From assembly GCF_016756395.1 (NCBI RefSeq), contig NZ_AP018365.1, positions 1,054,001 through 1,118,000 on the forward strand: a DNA stretch of 64,000 nt. Direction: 5' to 3'. Shown here in pieces: positions 54,057 to 62,880 of the stretch; within the stretch, counting starts at the first letter, position 1; each line of letters opens with the position of its first letter. A model generated the notes under the pieces. The model did no database searches. It was not told where the DNA came from and saw only the letters and a program-made list of their open reading frames with translations. This DNA comes from Streptomyces sp. SN-593 (GTDB lineage: Bacteria; Actinomycetota; Actinomycetes; Streptomycetales; Streptomycetaceae). The translations under genes and the position numbers were made by a program.

Positions 54057-54773
54057 CTAGACCAGGAAGGCCGTGGACGGGCGGGGGCGCCGCGGCCGCA
54101 GCGACTGGGCCGCGGCACTGGTCGCGAGGAACAGCAGGGTGCCGACGAGCATGCACCAGAACCCGAAGTCCACGTGGACGGCGTAGGACATGTCGCGCCG
54201 CCCCGGGTCGGTGCCGCCGACGGCGAAGACGGTCAGGCGGGTCGGCACGGTCGCCCGGGTCACTTCGAGCAGGGCCCGGGCCTGTCCGGCGGATCGTGCC
54301 GGTCGAGCTCGCGGCGTCCGGTGCCGTGCATCGCAAGGCGGAGAACCGTCCTCGTACCGGGTCGTACGTGGAGGGTTCGACAACGCGGGGAGGTGCGGCG
54401 CCGGGCGTCGCGGGCCCGGCAGGATCCGCCGGACAGGCCCGAGAGCGCCGAGACCGATCAGGGCGCCCGGCAGGGCGCCCCGGGCCGGATCACCGCCCTC
54501 CTCCCGGCGGGCGCCGCGCCGCCAGTCCGACGGCGCGGGGACGCGCGACCACCCGCGCGCCGCACCGAGCCAGCGCGCGGCCTCGTAGATCATGAAGACC
54601 GGTCCGAGCACGCCCAGCCAGTCGAGCGAGAACGCGCCGTAGCCGTGGCCGGCGGTGCCGAGCGGCGCCCCCGCGGGCGGCACCGTGGTGTACCAGTGCG
54701 CGAAGAGGCCGAGCAGGGCGGCGGCCCCGCCCGCCACGAACCCCCACCCCCACCAGGGCGCCGGCCCGTTCAC
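54057..54773 (-). CDS. Small membrane protein with in-frame MITE-like insertion
   Basis: The 238-aa protein has transmembrane helices at about 8-27, 48-66, possibly 100-111 and 203-222. Residues 111-165 are unlike the rest: hydrophilic and Arg/Pro-rich (RRPAPHLPALSNPPRTTRY, then [17 protein letters not shown]). They correspond exactly to a 165-bp segment bounded by 19-bp perfect inverted repeats. As 165 is divisible by 3, the frame stays open. The start is GTG at 54773, overlapping the stop of a small upstream frame (GTGA). I do not recognise the family. The insert may have ruined or remodelled the protein. Confidence 0.65.
   Translation of the reverse strand: MNGPAPWWGWGFVAGGAAALLGLFAHWYTTVPPAGAPLGTAGHGYGAFSLDWLGVLGPVFMIYEAARWLGAARGWSRVPAPSDWRRGARREEGGDPARGALPGALIGLGALGPVRRILPGPRRPAPHLPALSNPPRTTRYEDGSPPCDARHRTPRARPARSAGQARALLEVTRATVPTRLTVFAVGGTDPGRRDMSYAVHVDFGFWCMLVGTLLFLATSAAAQSLRPRRPRPSTAFLV
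54277..54441. mobile_element. MITE-like element, 165 bp with perfect 19-bp terminal inverted repeats
   Basis: CGGGCCTGTCCGGCGGATC at 54277-54295 and its exact reverse complement at 54423-54441 flank 127 bp without coding sense. The pairing stops sharply on both sides. The termini look like those of a small non-autonomous derivative of an insertion sequence. A clear target-site duplication is not visible; if the ends are GGCCTG/CAGGCC, a 2-bp CG duplication is possible. No transposase is encoded. Confidence 0.7.
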
Positions 54774-54910
54774 CGGGCGTCCCGCCCGCGGACGTCCGGG
54801 CGGGTGGACGGCGCCACCGTGCCGTCGGTCCCGACGCCGTGCACCAGGTCCACCCCGAGCGCCCGCGGGTGCTCCCCAAGCAGCGGACCGAGCCGCACTG
54901 TTGTGGCCAT
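54770..54910 (-). CDS. Possible small protein, 46 aa
   Basis: The frame MATTVRLGPLLGEHPRALG... ends DVRGRDAR and its TGA overlaps the GTG start of the membrane protein (GTGA), which is the coupling seen all over this genome. There is no strong ribosome binding site and I do not recognise the sequence. It may be a real leader gene or a chance frame. Confidence 0.4.
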   Translation of the reverse strand: MATTVRLGPLLGEHPRALGVDLVHGVGTDGTVAPSTRPDVRGRDAR

Positions 54911-55054
54911 GGCGTCGAACCTACGCGAACGACGCGGGAGTTCGGGGACGATCCGCCGGAGTCGCCGGGCCCCGGCGGCCGGACTCCGCGCACGGGGCGT
55001 GACCGGTGCGGGAGTCGGGCCGCGAGGGGCGTGAGGGGCCGGCGTGCGGGGCCG

Positions 55055-56305
55055 CTACCCGGCCTGGCCGGGCACCGCGACCGGCGCGGTGACGAGCGGC
55101 TCCTGCGGCCGCTCTCCCCCGCCGCGTCCGCTCGGCTTGCCGCGGCGGCGCTGCTTGAGGCGCCGGCAGGGCTCCTCCACCAGGAAGTAGGACGCCAGCG
55201 CCATGATGAACGTGGCCAGCAGGGTGGACGGGAAGAGCATCCGCTGCACGCCCAGGTCGCTCAGCAGGTGCATGAGCGGGTAGTGCCACAGGTAGAGGCC
55301 GTAGCTGAGGTTGCGCCCGATCCACGCGACCGGAGCGACCGAGAACACCTTCGTCAGCGGTGAGGACGGCAGCAGTTCGAGCGCGGTGAGCAGGACCACC
55401 GCGAGCAGTGCGGTGACGAGGAACCCGACGGTGTACTCCGGCGCGATCCAGGCGCTGTTGCCGGTGATCTGGACCTGCCAGACCATCAGGCCCAGCAGCA
55501 CGACGGCGGGCGCCCACAGCCGCGCCGCCCAGGTCCGCATGGTCTCCCGCCACGGGTCGTCCGGGGCGAGCCGGGCCAGCACGATCGCCAGCACCGCGCC
55601 GGCCAGGAGCTGGTCGGCGCGGGTGTCCGGGCCGTTGTAGATGCGGTGCGCGGCCCCCGAGCCCCACAGGTGGAAGCGCCAGAGCACCGGCAGCAGCGTC
55701 AGCACGACCGCGGCCACCAGCACCGTGCGGGCCTTGAGCCGGCGCAGCAGCAGGAGCAGCACCGGCGGCCACACCAGGTAGAACTGCTCCTCGACGCCGA
55801 GCGACCAGGTGTGGCCGAGCGGCGCGGTGACGCCGCTGTACGCGCCCGGCTGGGCCGCGCGGACCAGGTTCACCAGCGAGAACGCCGACAGCAGGGACGC
55901 CGAGACGCCGTGCCGGAAGGACTGCACCGGCGTGAAGCTGAGCAGCGCGGTCAGCACGCAGACCACCAGGAGCGCGGGCACCAGCCGCAGCCAGCGGCGC
56001 CGGTAGAACTGCCGCAGCCCGATGTCGCCGGTCCGGGCGAACTCCGCGATCAGCAGCCGCGTGATCACGAAGCCGCTGATCGTGTAGAAGATGTCCACCC
56101 CGATGGAACCGCCCGGCAGTATCTCCGGGTGGAAGTGGTAGACGATGACGAGCATCACGGCGAGCGTGCGCAGCCCGTCGATGCCGTCGACCCGTTTGCC
56201 GGGCACCCGGACGGCCGACGGGAACGGCTCGGCCTCCGGTCCTTCTCGTACCGCTTCTCGCTGGCCGTCGTGCTGCCGCGTGCTGGTGGGGGGTTGACTG
56301 CTCAC
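55055..56305 (-). CDS. Acyltransferase 3 family membrane protein (OafA/YrhL-like)
   Basis: The 416-aa protein has a basic cytoplasmic N-terminus, then about ten transmembrane helices. It shows the family motifs GIDGLRTLAVMLVIVYHF (first helix with the conserved His), SIGVDIFYTISGFVI, the RRRWLRLVPALL segment and HTWSLGVEEQFYLVWP. Members acetylate or acylate cell-surface sugars, antibiotics or lipids at the membrane. No SGNH domain is attached. GTG at 56305 is the likely start, with a poor ribosome binding site. Upstream DNA (56320-56410) is the least GC-rich stretch nearby and probably holds its promoter. The acceptor is unknown. Confidence 0.9.
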   Translation of the reverse strand: MSSQPPTSTRQHDGQREAVREGPEAEPFPSAVRVPGKRVDGIDGLRTLAVMLVIVYHFHPEILPGGSIGVDIFYTISGFVITRLLIAEFARTGDIGLRQFYRRRWLRLVPALLVVCVLTALLSFTPVQSFRHGVSASLLSAFSLVNLVRAAQPGAYSGVTAPLGHTWSLGVEEQFYLVWPPVLLLLLRRLKARTVLVAAVVLTLLPVLWRFHLWGSGAAHRIYNGPDTRADQLLAGAVLAIVLARLAPDDPWRETMRTWAARLWAPAVVLLGLMVWQVQITGNSAWIAPEYTVGFLVTALLAVVLLTALELLPSSPLTKVFSVAPVAWIGRNLSYGLYLWHYPLMHLLSDLGVQRMLFPSTLLATFIMALASYFLVEEPCRRLKQRRRGKPSGRGGGERPQEPLVTAPVAVPGQAG

Positions 56306-56594
56306 GCAGGTACCGCTTCCCTGCTGTCGCTGATTGATGGCAAATGCATTCGCCTCAGCCAAGCAGTGTTTCGGTAAACGCCCGATAAAACGGAACCGGT
56401 CCCTCACACGATCCTCACAGCTCAGCGCCCGTCGGCGGGGCCGATCCGCAGGTCGCGGCGGGACCCCGGGAGGCTCCCGGAACCGCCGGACCACCGGGCG
56501 TGGCCAGGGAGTTGACCGGCCGGGGCCAGACCGCCGCGGTGCGCCGCCCCCGGGGAGGGCGACCACCGCGACCGTCAACACGGCGTGGCGAATT

Positions 56595-59414
56595 TCACCC
56601 CACCGAGGAGTACGCCACCACGCCCCGCAGCAACCCGTCGACCGCCTTGTGGGCGTTGCGCCGCACCGGGCTCCCCTCCGGTGCCGCGTTGCCGATCTGG
56701 CCGAGCACGTCGATGAGCTGCTTGCACCAGCGCACGAAGTCGCCGGCGGGCATGTCGGCGTCGGAGAGCACCGTGTCCAGGCCGTGCCCGGACGCCCACC
56801 GGTACGCCGGCCAGGCGAAGCCGAGGTCGGGCTCGCGCTGCCCGACCCCCTCGGTCTGGTTGATCCGGTGGTCCTCCTCCAGCGCGTCCAACCGCCCCCA
56901 GATCCGCACCATCTCGCCGAGCGCCGCCTTCGCGTTGCCGGTGGGCAGCTTCGGCATCACCGCGTCGTCGGACTGCCGGGACTCGTAGACCAGCGCCGAG
57001 GCGCACGCGGCCAGTTCGGCCGGGCCCAGCCCGTCCCACACCCCGTCCCGCAGGCATTCGCTGGCCAGCAGGTCGAGTTCGCCGTAGAGCCGGGCCAGCC
57101 GGCGTCCCTCGGGGGTGACGGTGTCGCCCTCCAGGTAGCCCAACTCGTCGAGCACCGAGCACACCCGGTCGAAGGTGCGCGCGATGGTGTTGGTCCGGCC
57201 GGCGATCCGCCGCTCCAACTGCTGGGTGTCGCGGCGCAGCCGGTGGTACCGCTCGGCCCACCGGGCGTGGTCCTCGCGGTCGGCGCAGCCGTGGCAGGGG
57301 TGCGCGCGGATCTCGGCGCGCAGCCGGGCGATCTCGGTGTCGTCGGCGGCCGCCGAGCGCTGCTTGCGGTGCCGGGCCGGCGCCGCCCAGCCGGCGGTGC
57401 CGGCCTTGGTGCGCATCGCCGAGGCGAGGTCGCGCCGGGACTGCGGGCTGCGCGCGTTGAACGACTTGGGGATGCGCATCCGGTCCAACGCCTCGACCGG
57501 CACCGGGAAGTCCATCTGGGCCAGCCGCTTGACCTGGCGCTCGGCGGTGAGCACCAGAGGGCGCGGCCCGTCGTGGTACTCCTCGCCGCGCCGGTGGCCG
57601 GCGGCCCGGCCGGCGGGCACCCCCGGGTCCAGCACCAGCGCGAGGCCGGCGTACTTCCCGGCCGGCACGTGGATGATGTCGCCCGGCTTCAGCTTCTCCA
57701 GCGCGTCCGAGGCGGCCGCGCGGCGCTGCACGGCCCCCTGCCGGGCCAGGTCGGCCTCGCGGTCCTTCAGCTCGCGGCGCAGCCGCATGTAGTCGCCGAA
57801 GTCGCCGAGGTGGCAGGTCATCGACTCCTGGTAGCCGTCGAGCCCTTCCTCGTTGCGCTGCACCTGCCGGGAGATGCCGACCACCGAGCGGTCCGCCTGG
57901 AACTGCGCGAACGACGTCTCCAGCAGTTCCCGCGAGCGGTGCCGGCCGAACTGGCCGACCAGGTTGACCGCCATGTTGTACGACGGCTTGAACGACGAGC
58001 GCAGCGGGTAGGTGCGGGTGCCGGCCAGGCCGGCCACGGCCGCCGGGTCGAAGCCGCGCTGCCACAGCACCACCGCGTGGCCCTCGACGTCGATGCCGCG
58101 CCGTCCGGCGCGCCCGGTGAGCTGCGTGTACTCGCCGGGGGTGATGTCGGCGTGGGTCTCGCCGTTCCACTTCACCAGCTTCTCCAGCACCACCGAGCGG
58201 GCCGGCATGTTGATGCCGAGCGCCAGCGTCTCGGTGGCGAACACCGCCTTGACCAGGCCCTTGACGAACAGCTCCTCGACCACCTCCTTGAAGGTGGGCA
58301 GCATGCCGGCGTGGTGGGCGGCGATGCCGCGCTCCAGGCCCTCCAGCCACTCGAAGTAGCCGAGCACGTGCAGGTCCTCGTCGGGGATGGCGCGGGTGCG
58401 CTCCTCCACGATGGACCGCACCCGCAGCCGGGCCTCGTCGTTGTTCAGCCGCAGGCCCGCGTAGAGGCACTGCTGGACGGCCGCCTCGCAGCCGGCCCGG
58501 CTGAAGATGAAGGTGATCGCGGGCAGCAGCCCCTCGTTGTCGAGCCGGTCGATCACCTCGGCCCGGCTCGGCGTCCAGATCCGGCTGCGGGCACGCCGCT
58601 CGCGCTCCCGGTCGGCCTCCCGGCCGCGCCGGCCGCGCGGGTAGGTGCGCTGGTTCTCCATCCGGGCCAGCCGTTCGAGGTCGGCGTTGACCTCGCGGCG
58701 CCCGCCGGGGTCGGCGGGCCCGGACTTCTCCTCGAACAGGTCGTACATCCGCCGCCCGGCCAGGACGTGCTGCCACAGCGGCACCGGCCGGTGCTCGGAG
58801 ACGATCACCCGGGTGTCGCCGCGCACGGTGTCCAGCCAGTCGCCGAACTCCTCCGCGTTCGAGACCGTCGCGGACAGCGACACCAGCGTCACCGACTGCG
58901 GCAGGTGGATGATCACCTCCTCCCACACCGCGCCGCGGAAGCGGTCGGAGAGGTAGTGCACCTCGTCCATCACCACGTACCCGAGGCCGTCGAGCGCGGC
59001 GGAACCCGCGTAGAGCATGTTCCGCAGCACCTCGGTGGTCATGACGATGACGGGCGCGTCGCCGTTGACGCTGTTGTCACCGGTGAGCAGGCCGACCTTC
59101 TCGGCGCCGTAGCGTTTCGCCAGGTCGTTGTACTTCTGGTTGGACAGGGCCTTGATCGGCGTGGTGTAGAAGCACTTGCGGCCCTCGGCCAGGGCCAGGT
59201 GGACGGCGAACTCGCCGACGATGGTCTTCCCGGAGCCGGTGGGCGCGGCGACCAGGACGCCGCTGCCGCCCTCCAGGGCCCGGCAGGCGTCTATCTGGAA
59301 CGGGTCGAGGCCGAACTCGTACAGCTCGCGGAACTGCGCGAGCGCGGTGGCGTTCTCTTCGGCGCGGCGACGGCTTGCGGCGTAGCGCTCGGCTGGCGAC
59401 ATCTCTTCGGTCAT
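56595..59414 (-). CDS. helY: Ski2/Mtr4-like RNA helicase (HelY)
   Basis: The 939-aa protein has helicase motifs I (APTGSGKT), Ia (TTPIKALSNQKY), II (DEVH), III (SLSAT), and VI (QLTGRAGRRGID), then a middle beta-barrel-like region and a C-terminal DSHCT domain (LYGELDLLASECLRDGVWDGL). This is the actinobacterial HelY/DEVH family related to Mtr4 and Ski2, which unwinds RNA with ATP. ATG at 59414 is used; an ATG 4 codons later (MSPAERYAAS) is equally placed relative to GGGAG. The site near tatC is its usual one in Streptomyces. Confidence 0.95.
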   Translation of the reverse strand: MTEEMSPAERYAASRRRAEENATALAQFRELYEFGLDPFQIDACRALEGGSGVLVAAPTGSGKTIVGEFAVHLALAEGRKCFYTTPIKALSNQKYNDLAKRYGAEKVGLLTGDNSVNGDAPVIVMTTEVLRNMLYAGSAALDGLGYVVMDEVHYLSDRFRGAVWEEVIIHLPQSVTLVSLSATVSNAEEFGDWLDTVRGDTRVIVSEHRPVPLWQHVLAGRRMYDLFEEKSGPADPGGRREVNADLERLARMENQRTYPRGRRGREADRERERRARSRIWTPSRAEVIDRLDNEGLLPAITFIFSRAGCEAAVQQCLYAGLRLNNDEARLRVRSIVEERTRAIPDEDLHVLGYFEWLEGLERGIAAHHAGMLPTFKEVVEELFVKGLVKAVFATETLALGINMPARSVVLEKLVKWNGETHADITPGEYTQLTGRAGRRGIDVEGHAVVLWQRGFDPAAVAGLAGTRTYPLRSSFKPSYNMAVNLVGQFGRHRSRELLETSFAQFQADRSVVGISRQVQRNEEGLDGYQESMTCHLGDFGDYMRLRRELKDREADLARQGAVQRRAAASDALEKLKPGDIIHVPAGKYAGLALVLDPGVPAGRAAGHRRGEEYHDGPRPLVLTAERQVKRLAQMDFPVPVEALDRMRIPKSFNARSPQSRRDLASAMRTKAGTAGWAAPARHRKQRSAAADDTEIARLRAEIRAHPCHGCADREDHARWAERYHRLRRDTQQLERRIAGRTNTIARTFDRVCSVLDELGYLEGDTVTPEGRRLARLYGELDLLASECLRDGVWDGLGPAELAACASALVYESRQSDDAVMPKLPTGNAKAALGEMVRIWGRLDALEEDHRINQTEGVGQREPDLGFAWPAYRWASGHGLDTVLSDADMPAGDFVRWCKQLIDVLGQIGNAAPEGSPVRRNAHKAVDGLLRGVVAYSSVG

Positions 59415-59546
59415 CTCCCGCACGAGCCTACCCGGGGCGGCCGACACCGTGCGTGACCTTTACCGCCCGGCTTCCCTTCCGCCGGCGGTACGGCCCCGGG
59501 TCGCGGCCCCGGGGCGGCGTCCGGGGCCGCGCACCGCGGGCGTGGT

Positions 59547-60458
59547 TCAGACCAGCAGCCGGAGGGCGCCGGGCACGGTGGCGGCGGTCAGCGGGAGCGG
59601 GCCGATCGGCTCACCGTCGGCGTACCCGGTGACGCCTTCGGCGCTCAGCCGCACGCGCGCGGCGCGGTGCACGGTGACCACCGGGTGGCCGGGGTGGGTG
59701 CCGCGGTAGACCCGGGGGAAGACCCGCAGCAGCGTGGTGCGGCTGCACGGCCCGACCACGCACACGTCGAAGAGCCCGTCGTCCATCCGCGCGTCCGTGC
59801 AGATCCGCATCCCGCCGCCGTAGGAGGAGCCGTTGCCGACCGCGACGAGGGTCGCCTCCAGCTCCCGTTCGTCGGTGTCGTCGAAGGCCACGGTGTAGCG
59901 GATCGGGCGCAGCGCGGCCAGCTCGGCGAGCATCGCCACGTCGTAGCGGAAGCGGCCGCCCGGGAAGCGCATCCGGTTGCCGCGGTCGTTGACCCGCGAG
60001 TCGAAGCCGGAGGCGAGCACGGTGCCGAACCAGCGGGGGGCGCCGGGGCCGCCGGGGCCGCCCTCGACCCGACCGAGGTCGAGCGACCGGGTGCGGCCCG
60101 CGGACAGCGCCGCCGCGACCACGGCGCCCGCGGCGGCGGGGTCGCGCACCGGCAGGCCGTTGACCCGGGCGAAGTCGTTGCCGGTGCCGACGGCGACGAC
60201 GCCGAGCGGGGTGCCGGTGCCGGCGACCGCCTGGAGTGCCAGGGAGACCAGGCCGTCGCCCCCGACGGCCACGAGGGCGCGGGTGCCGCCGGCGACGGCG
60301 GCGCGTGCCCCGGCGAGCGCGTCGGCGGCGTCGGCCCCGACCACCTCGCGGACGTCGAAGCCGGCGGCGCGGAGGGCGCCGGCGGCGGGCCCGGCCGCGC
60401 GGGCACCCCGTCCGCGGCCGGCGGACGGGTTGACGAACAGGGTGATCTCGCTGGTCAC
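59547..60458 (-). CDS. Diacylglycerol/sphingosine kinase-family lipid kinase
   Basis: The 303-aa protein has the DAGK catalytic motifs: FVNPSAGRG, AVGGDGLVSLALQ (GGDG), VGTGNDFAR, and the C-terminal GVTGYADGEPI. It transfers phosphate from ATP to a lipid, at the membrane face. GTG at 60458 is used; no good ribosome binding site is visible and TATCGT lies 7 nt upstream, so the mRNA may be leaderless. It sits between helY and tatC, transcribed the same way. Confidence 0.92.
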   Translation of the reverse strand: MTSEITLFVNPSAGRGRGARAAGPAAGALRAAGFDVREVVGADAADALAGARAAVAGGTRALVAVGGDGLVSLALQAVAGTGTPLGVVAVGTGNDFARVNGLPVRDPAAAGAVVAAALSAGRTRSLDLGRVEGGPGGPGAPRWFGTVLASGFDSRVNDRGNRMRFPGGRFRYDVAMLAELAALRPIRYTVAFDDTDERELEATLVAVGNGSSYGGGMRICTDARMDDGLFDVCVVGPCSRTTLLRVFPRVYRGTHPGHPVVTVHRAARVRLSAEGVTGYADGEPIGPLPLTAATVPGALRLLV

Positions 60459-60663
60459 CGGCGTGACGATATCCGCCCCCGGCCGACCAGCGGAAGATCC
60501 CCGCCACACCAACGCTTCCGGGTGCCCGCGGCCCGCCTCGTGCGCTGCGGAGGGACGCCTCCCCAGGGGCGCGGGAGGACTGCGCGACCAGCCCACCACC
60601 GGGCGGCAGCCGGGAACGCGGCGCGGGCCCTACGGCGGGAAGCGGTGCGACGGGGAAGCGGGA

Positions 60664-61611
60664 TCAGGTCGCGTCGTCGTAGCCGTCGTCGGCGGCGCGG
60701 CGCTCCGCCTCCGCGTCGAACGCCTGCGCGTCGACCTGCTCCGGCACGTAGTCGAGGTTCGCCGCCTCGTCCGGGTCCAACCCGAAATCGGGGTCCGCCG
60801 CGCGGCGGCGGTCCCTGCGCCGGTCGTTGAAGAAGCAGACCGCCATCGCCAGGAAATACAGCAGCACGATCGGCGCGGCCAGCAGCGACATCGTCAGCGG
60901 GTCGCCGGTCGGCGTGGCGACCGCCGCGAAGACGGTGATGCCGACGACCATGCCGCGCCACCACCCCAGCATCCGGCGCCCGGTCACGATCCCGGTGAAG
61001 TTCAGCAGCACCAGCACGAGTGGCAGCTCGAACGCGAGGCCGAAGACGACGATCATCCGGGCCACCAGGTCCAGGAAGTCGTCCAGCGGCAGCAGGTTCG
61101 TGGTGTCGCTCGGCACGAACCCGATCATGATCCGCGCGGTCTGGGGCAGGATCGCGTAGGCCAGCACCGCGCCGGCCAGGAACAGCGGGACACCGGCGGC
61201 CACGAAGCCGAGGGTGTAGCGCTTCTCGTTCTTGTGCAGGCCGGGCGCGAGGAACGCCCAGAGCTGGTAGAGCCACACCGGGGAGGAGACGACCACGCCG
61301 GCCATCAGCGAGACCTTCAGCGCGATCGAGAAGCCGCCGAGCAGACCGCTGACGGTCATCTGCGCGCACGCCTCGGTGTGCGTCTTCTGGTCCGCCGAGG
61401 GCATCGCGCCGTTCACGCAGCGCACGGTGGACGGGATGCGGTGCTGGAGCAGCTCGATGATGTGCTTGTAGAACACCGCTGCCACGATCGTGACGACGAG
61501 GATCGCCAGGACCGACTTGAACAGCCTGTTGCGCAGCTCACGCAGATGGTCCGCGAGGGGCATCCGACCCTCGGGGTCCTTCGTCGCCTGCTTGCGGGCA
61601 GTCTTGAGCAC
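60664..61611 (-). CDS. tatC: Twin-arginine translocase subunit TatC
   Basis: The 315-aa protein has six transmembrane helices and the TatC motif set: MPLADHLRELRNRLFKS at the N-terminus, SSPVWLYQLWAFLAPGLHKNEKRY, FGLAFELPLVLVLL, and a final pair of helices with TPTGDPLTM. The acidic C-terminal tail of about 50 residues is usual in actinobacteria. It recognises twin-arginine signals of folded proteins. It lies 112 bp after tatA in the same operon. Confidence 0.98.
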   Translation of the reverse strand: MLKTARKQATKDPEGRMPLADHLRELRNRLFKSVLAILVVTIVAAVFYKHIIELLQHRIPSTVRCVNGAMPSADQKTHTEACAQMTVSGLLGGFSIALKVSLMAGVVVSSPVWLYQLWAFLAPGLHKNEKRYTLGFVAAGVPLFLAGAVLAYAILPQTARIMIGFVPSDTTNLLPLDDFLDLVARMIVVFGLAFELPLVLVLLNFTGIVTGRRMLGWWRGMVVGITVFAAVATPTGDPLTMSLLAAPIVLLYFLAMAVCFFNDRRRDRRRAADPDFGLDPDEAANLDYVPEQVDAQAFDAEAERRAADDGYDDAT

Positions 61612-61723
61612 CCACGTCCTCGTCTCGTGCGGCAGCCGCCACCGGAGCGACCGGTCCCGGCTTGGTCCTTCACCTGTCGCCGGTCGCCGCGGAGAACGGC
61701 CGGGCGCGGTTATCGGTCTCGGA

Positions 61724-61999
61724 TCAGCTCTGGCTGGTGGTGCGCTCCGGCTCGCTCACCGGGCGGGCGCTGGCGGTGTCGCCCGGGGCGGACTGGATGG
61801 TGCGGGCCGCGGTCTGCGGCGCGGTGGAACCCTCGGCCGGCGACGCGCCCTCGCTCTTCATCGCCTTGGCCTCGCTCTTGAGGATGCGGGCGGACTTGCC
61901 GACCGAGCGCGCCAGGTCGGGAAGCTTCTTCGCACCGAACAACACGACGATGACGGCGACGATGAGGAGGATTTCCAGGGGCTTGAGGTTGCTGAGCAT
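61724..61999 (-). CDS. tatA: Twin-arginine translocase subunit TatA
   Basis: The 91-aa protein has one N-terminal transmembrane helix ([20 protein letters not shown]), the FGAKKLP hinge, an amphipathic helix ([19 protein letters not shown]) and a Ser/Thr/Ala-rich tail. TatA oligomers form the transport path with TatC. ATG at 61999 has GGTGG upstream. Confidence 0.97.
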   Translation of the reverse strand: MLSNLKPLEILLIVAVIVVLFGAKKLPDLARSVGKSARILKSEAKAMKSEGASPAEGSTAPQTAARTIQSAPGDTASARPVSEPERTTSQS

Positions 62000-62209
62000 T
62001 AAGGTCCACCTTGTCACCTTGGCGGCGTGGTCCGTGCGTCCACGGTACTGAGCCGGGCGGGTGCCCGAAGCCGGTGCCGCGCAGTGATCGTAGCGCGCGA
62101 CTGCGGACGTCGGAGTGTGCCGCCGTCCACCCGGCTGCGGCCCGAGTCGCGCCAGGTTCGCGGGCCGCCGGGGCAAGAGTACCCTCACCTGCCGGAATCG
62201 CGGCAGGCT

Positions 62210-62413
62210 TCAACGGCGTGAGATCTCCCCGGTCCGCTCGGCCAGCGGGCCGGCGGCCCGGCGCAGCCGCTCGCTCGCCGCGGTCAGCGCGTCGGTGCTC
62301 GCCGCGACCTGGTGCGTGAGTGCCTGCACGGCCGCGAAGACCCGGACCGCCAGGACGCCCAGCACCAGCAGGCCGGCGGTCGACAGGCCGACGTAGAGAA
62401 AGAGCCACCACAT
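62210..62413 (-). CDS. Small membrane protein upstream of tatA
   Basis: The 67-aa protein has one transmembrane helix (WLFLYVGLSTAGLLVLGVLAV) and a cytoplasmic amphipathic tail with heptad-like hydrophobics. It is a recurrent neighbour of tatA in Streptomyces but has no known role. There is no ribosome binding site; TAGGCT lies 8 nt before the ATG, which suits a leaderless mRNA. Confidence 0.75.
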   Translation of the reverse strand: MWWLFLYVGLSTAGLLVLGVLAVRVFAAVQALTHQVAASTDALTAASERLRRAAGPLAERTGEISRR

Positions 62414-62525
62414 GGGTCGGGAGCCTATCGGTGGACCGCCCGGCCCCGCGCGCCCGGCCCCGGGCCGGAGAGCGGGCGTCCGCCCCGCCGCCGACCCGGC
62501 GTCCGGTGTGCGAGGTGCCCGTCCG

Positions 62526-62591
62526 GCGCCCGGTCAGCGCCCGGTCAGCGCCCGGTCAGCGCCCGGTCAGCGCCCGGTCAGCGCCCGGTCA
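62526..62591. repeat. Six perfect tandem 11-bp repeats at the end of the zinc-ribbon gene
   Basis: GCGCCCGGTCA occurs six times without interruption (62526-62591). The stop codon of the zinc-ribbon gene (62578-62580) is inside the fifth unit; the other units are downstream of it. Slippage could change the 3' flank but not the coding length unless it disrupts the stop unit. Confidence 0.92.
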
Positions 62592-62880
62592 GCCGGATCG
62601 TCGGCACCCCGCCACCGGTGAGCAGCTCCACGATCCGCTCCCCGGCCGGTTTGCGAACGGCCTCGCCGCACTCCGGGCAGGTGAAGGAGTAGAAAGTGGT
62701 GCGGGACGAGGCCCCGATGGCCAACCGCAGCGCGCCGGCGTCCAGTTCGAAGCTGCTGCGGCAGTGCGTGCAGTTCGCCCGGAACAGCACCGCGGGCGCC
62801 GCCGGGCCGTCCGCGGTGGCGGGGGCGTCCTCCGGCGGGCGGACCACGCGCAGGGTGCCGCCGTCCGTGCCCTCACTCAC
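62578..62880 (-). CDS. FmdB-like zinc-ribbon protein
   Basis: The 100-aa protein has two CxxC pairs (RANCTHCRSS and FTCPECGEAV) forming a zinc ribbon, an acidic N-terminus and a C-terminus RLTGR. GTG at 62880 overlaps the stop of pafC by 8 nt, so translation is probably coupled. Role unknown; such ribbons are common next to tatA in Streptomyces. Confidence 0.75.
   Translation of the reverse strand: MSEGTDGGTLRVVRPPEDAPATADGPAAPAVLFRANCTHCRSSFELDAGALRLAIGASSRTTFYSFTCPECGEAVRKPAGERIVELLTGGGVPTIRLTGR

Noticed and set aside
54057-54773. Frameshifted pseudogene to explain the odd middle of the membrane protein
   Set aside because: The frame is continuous and the odd part matches the inverted-repeat element exactly, so insertion explains it better.
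62526-62591. CRISPR-like array
   Set aside because: Units are 11 bp with no spacers, so it is a simple tandem repeat. No cas gene is near.
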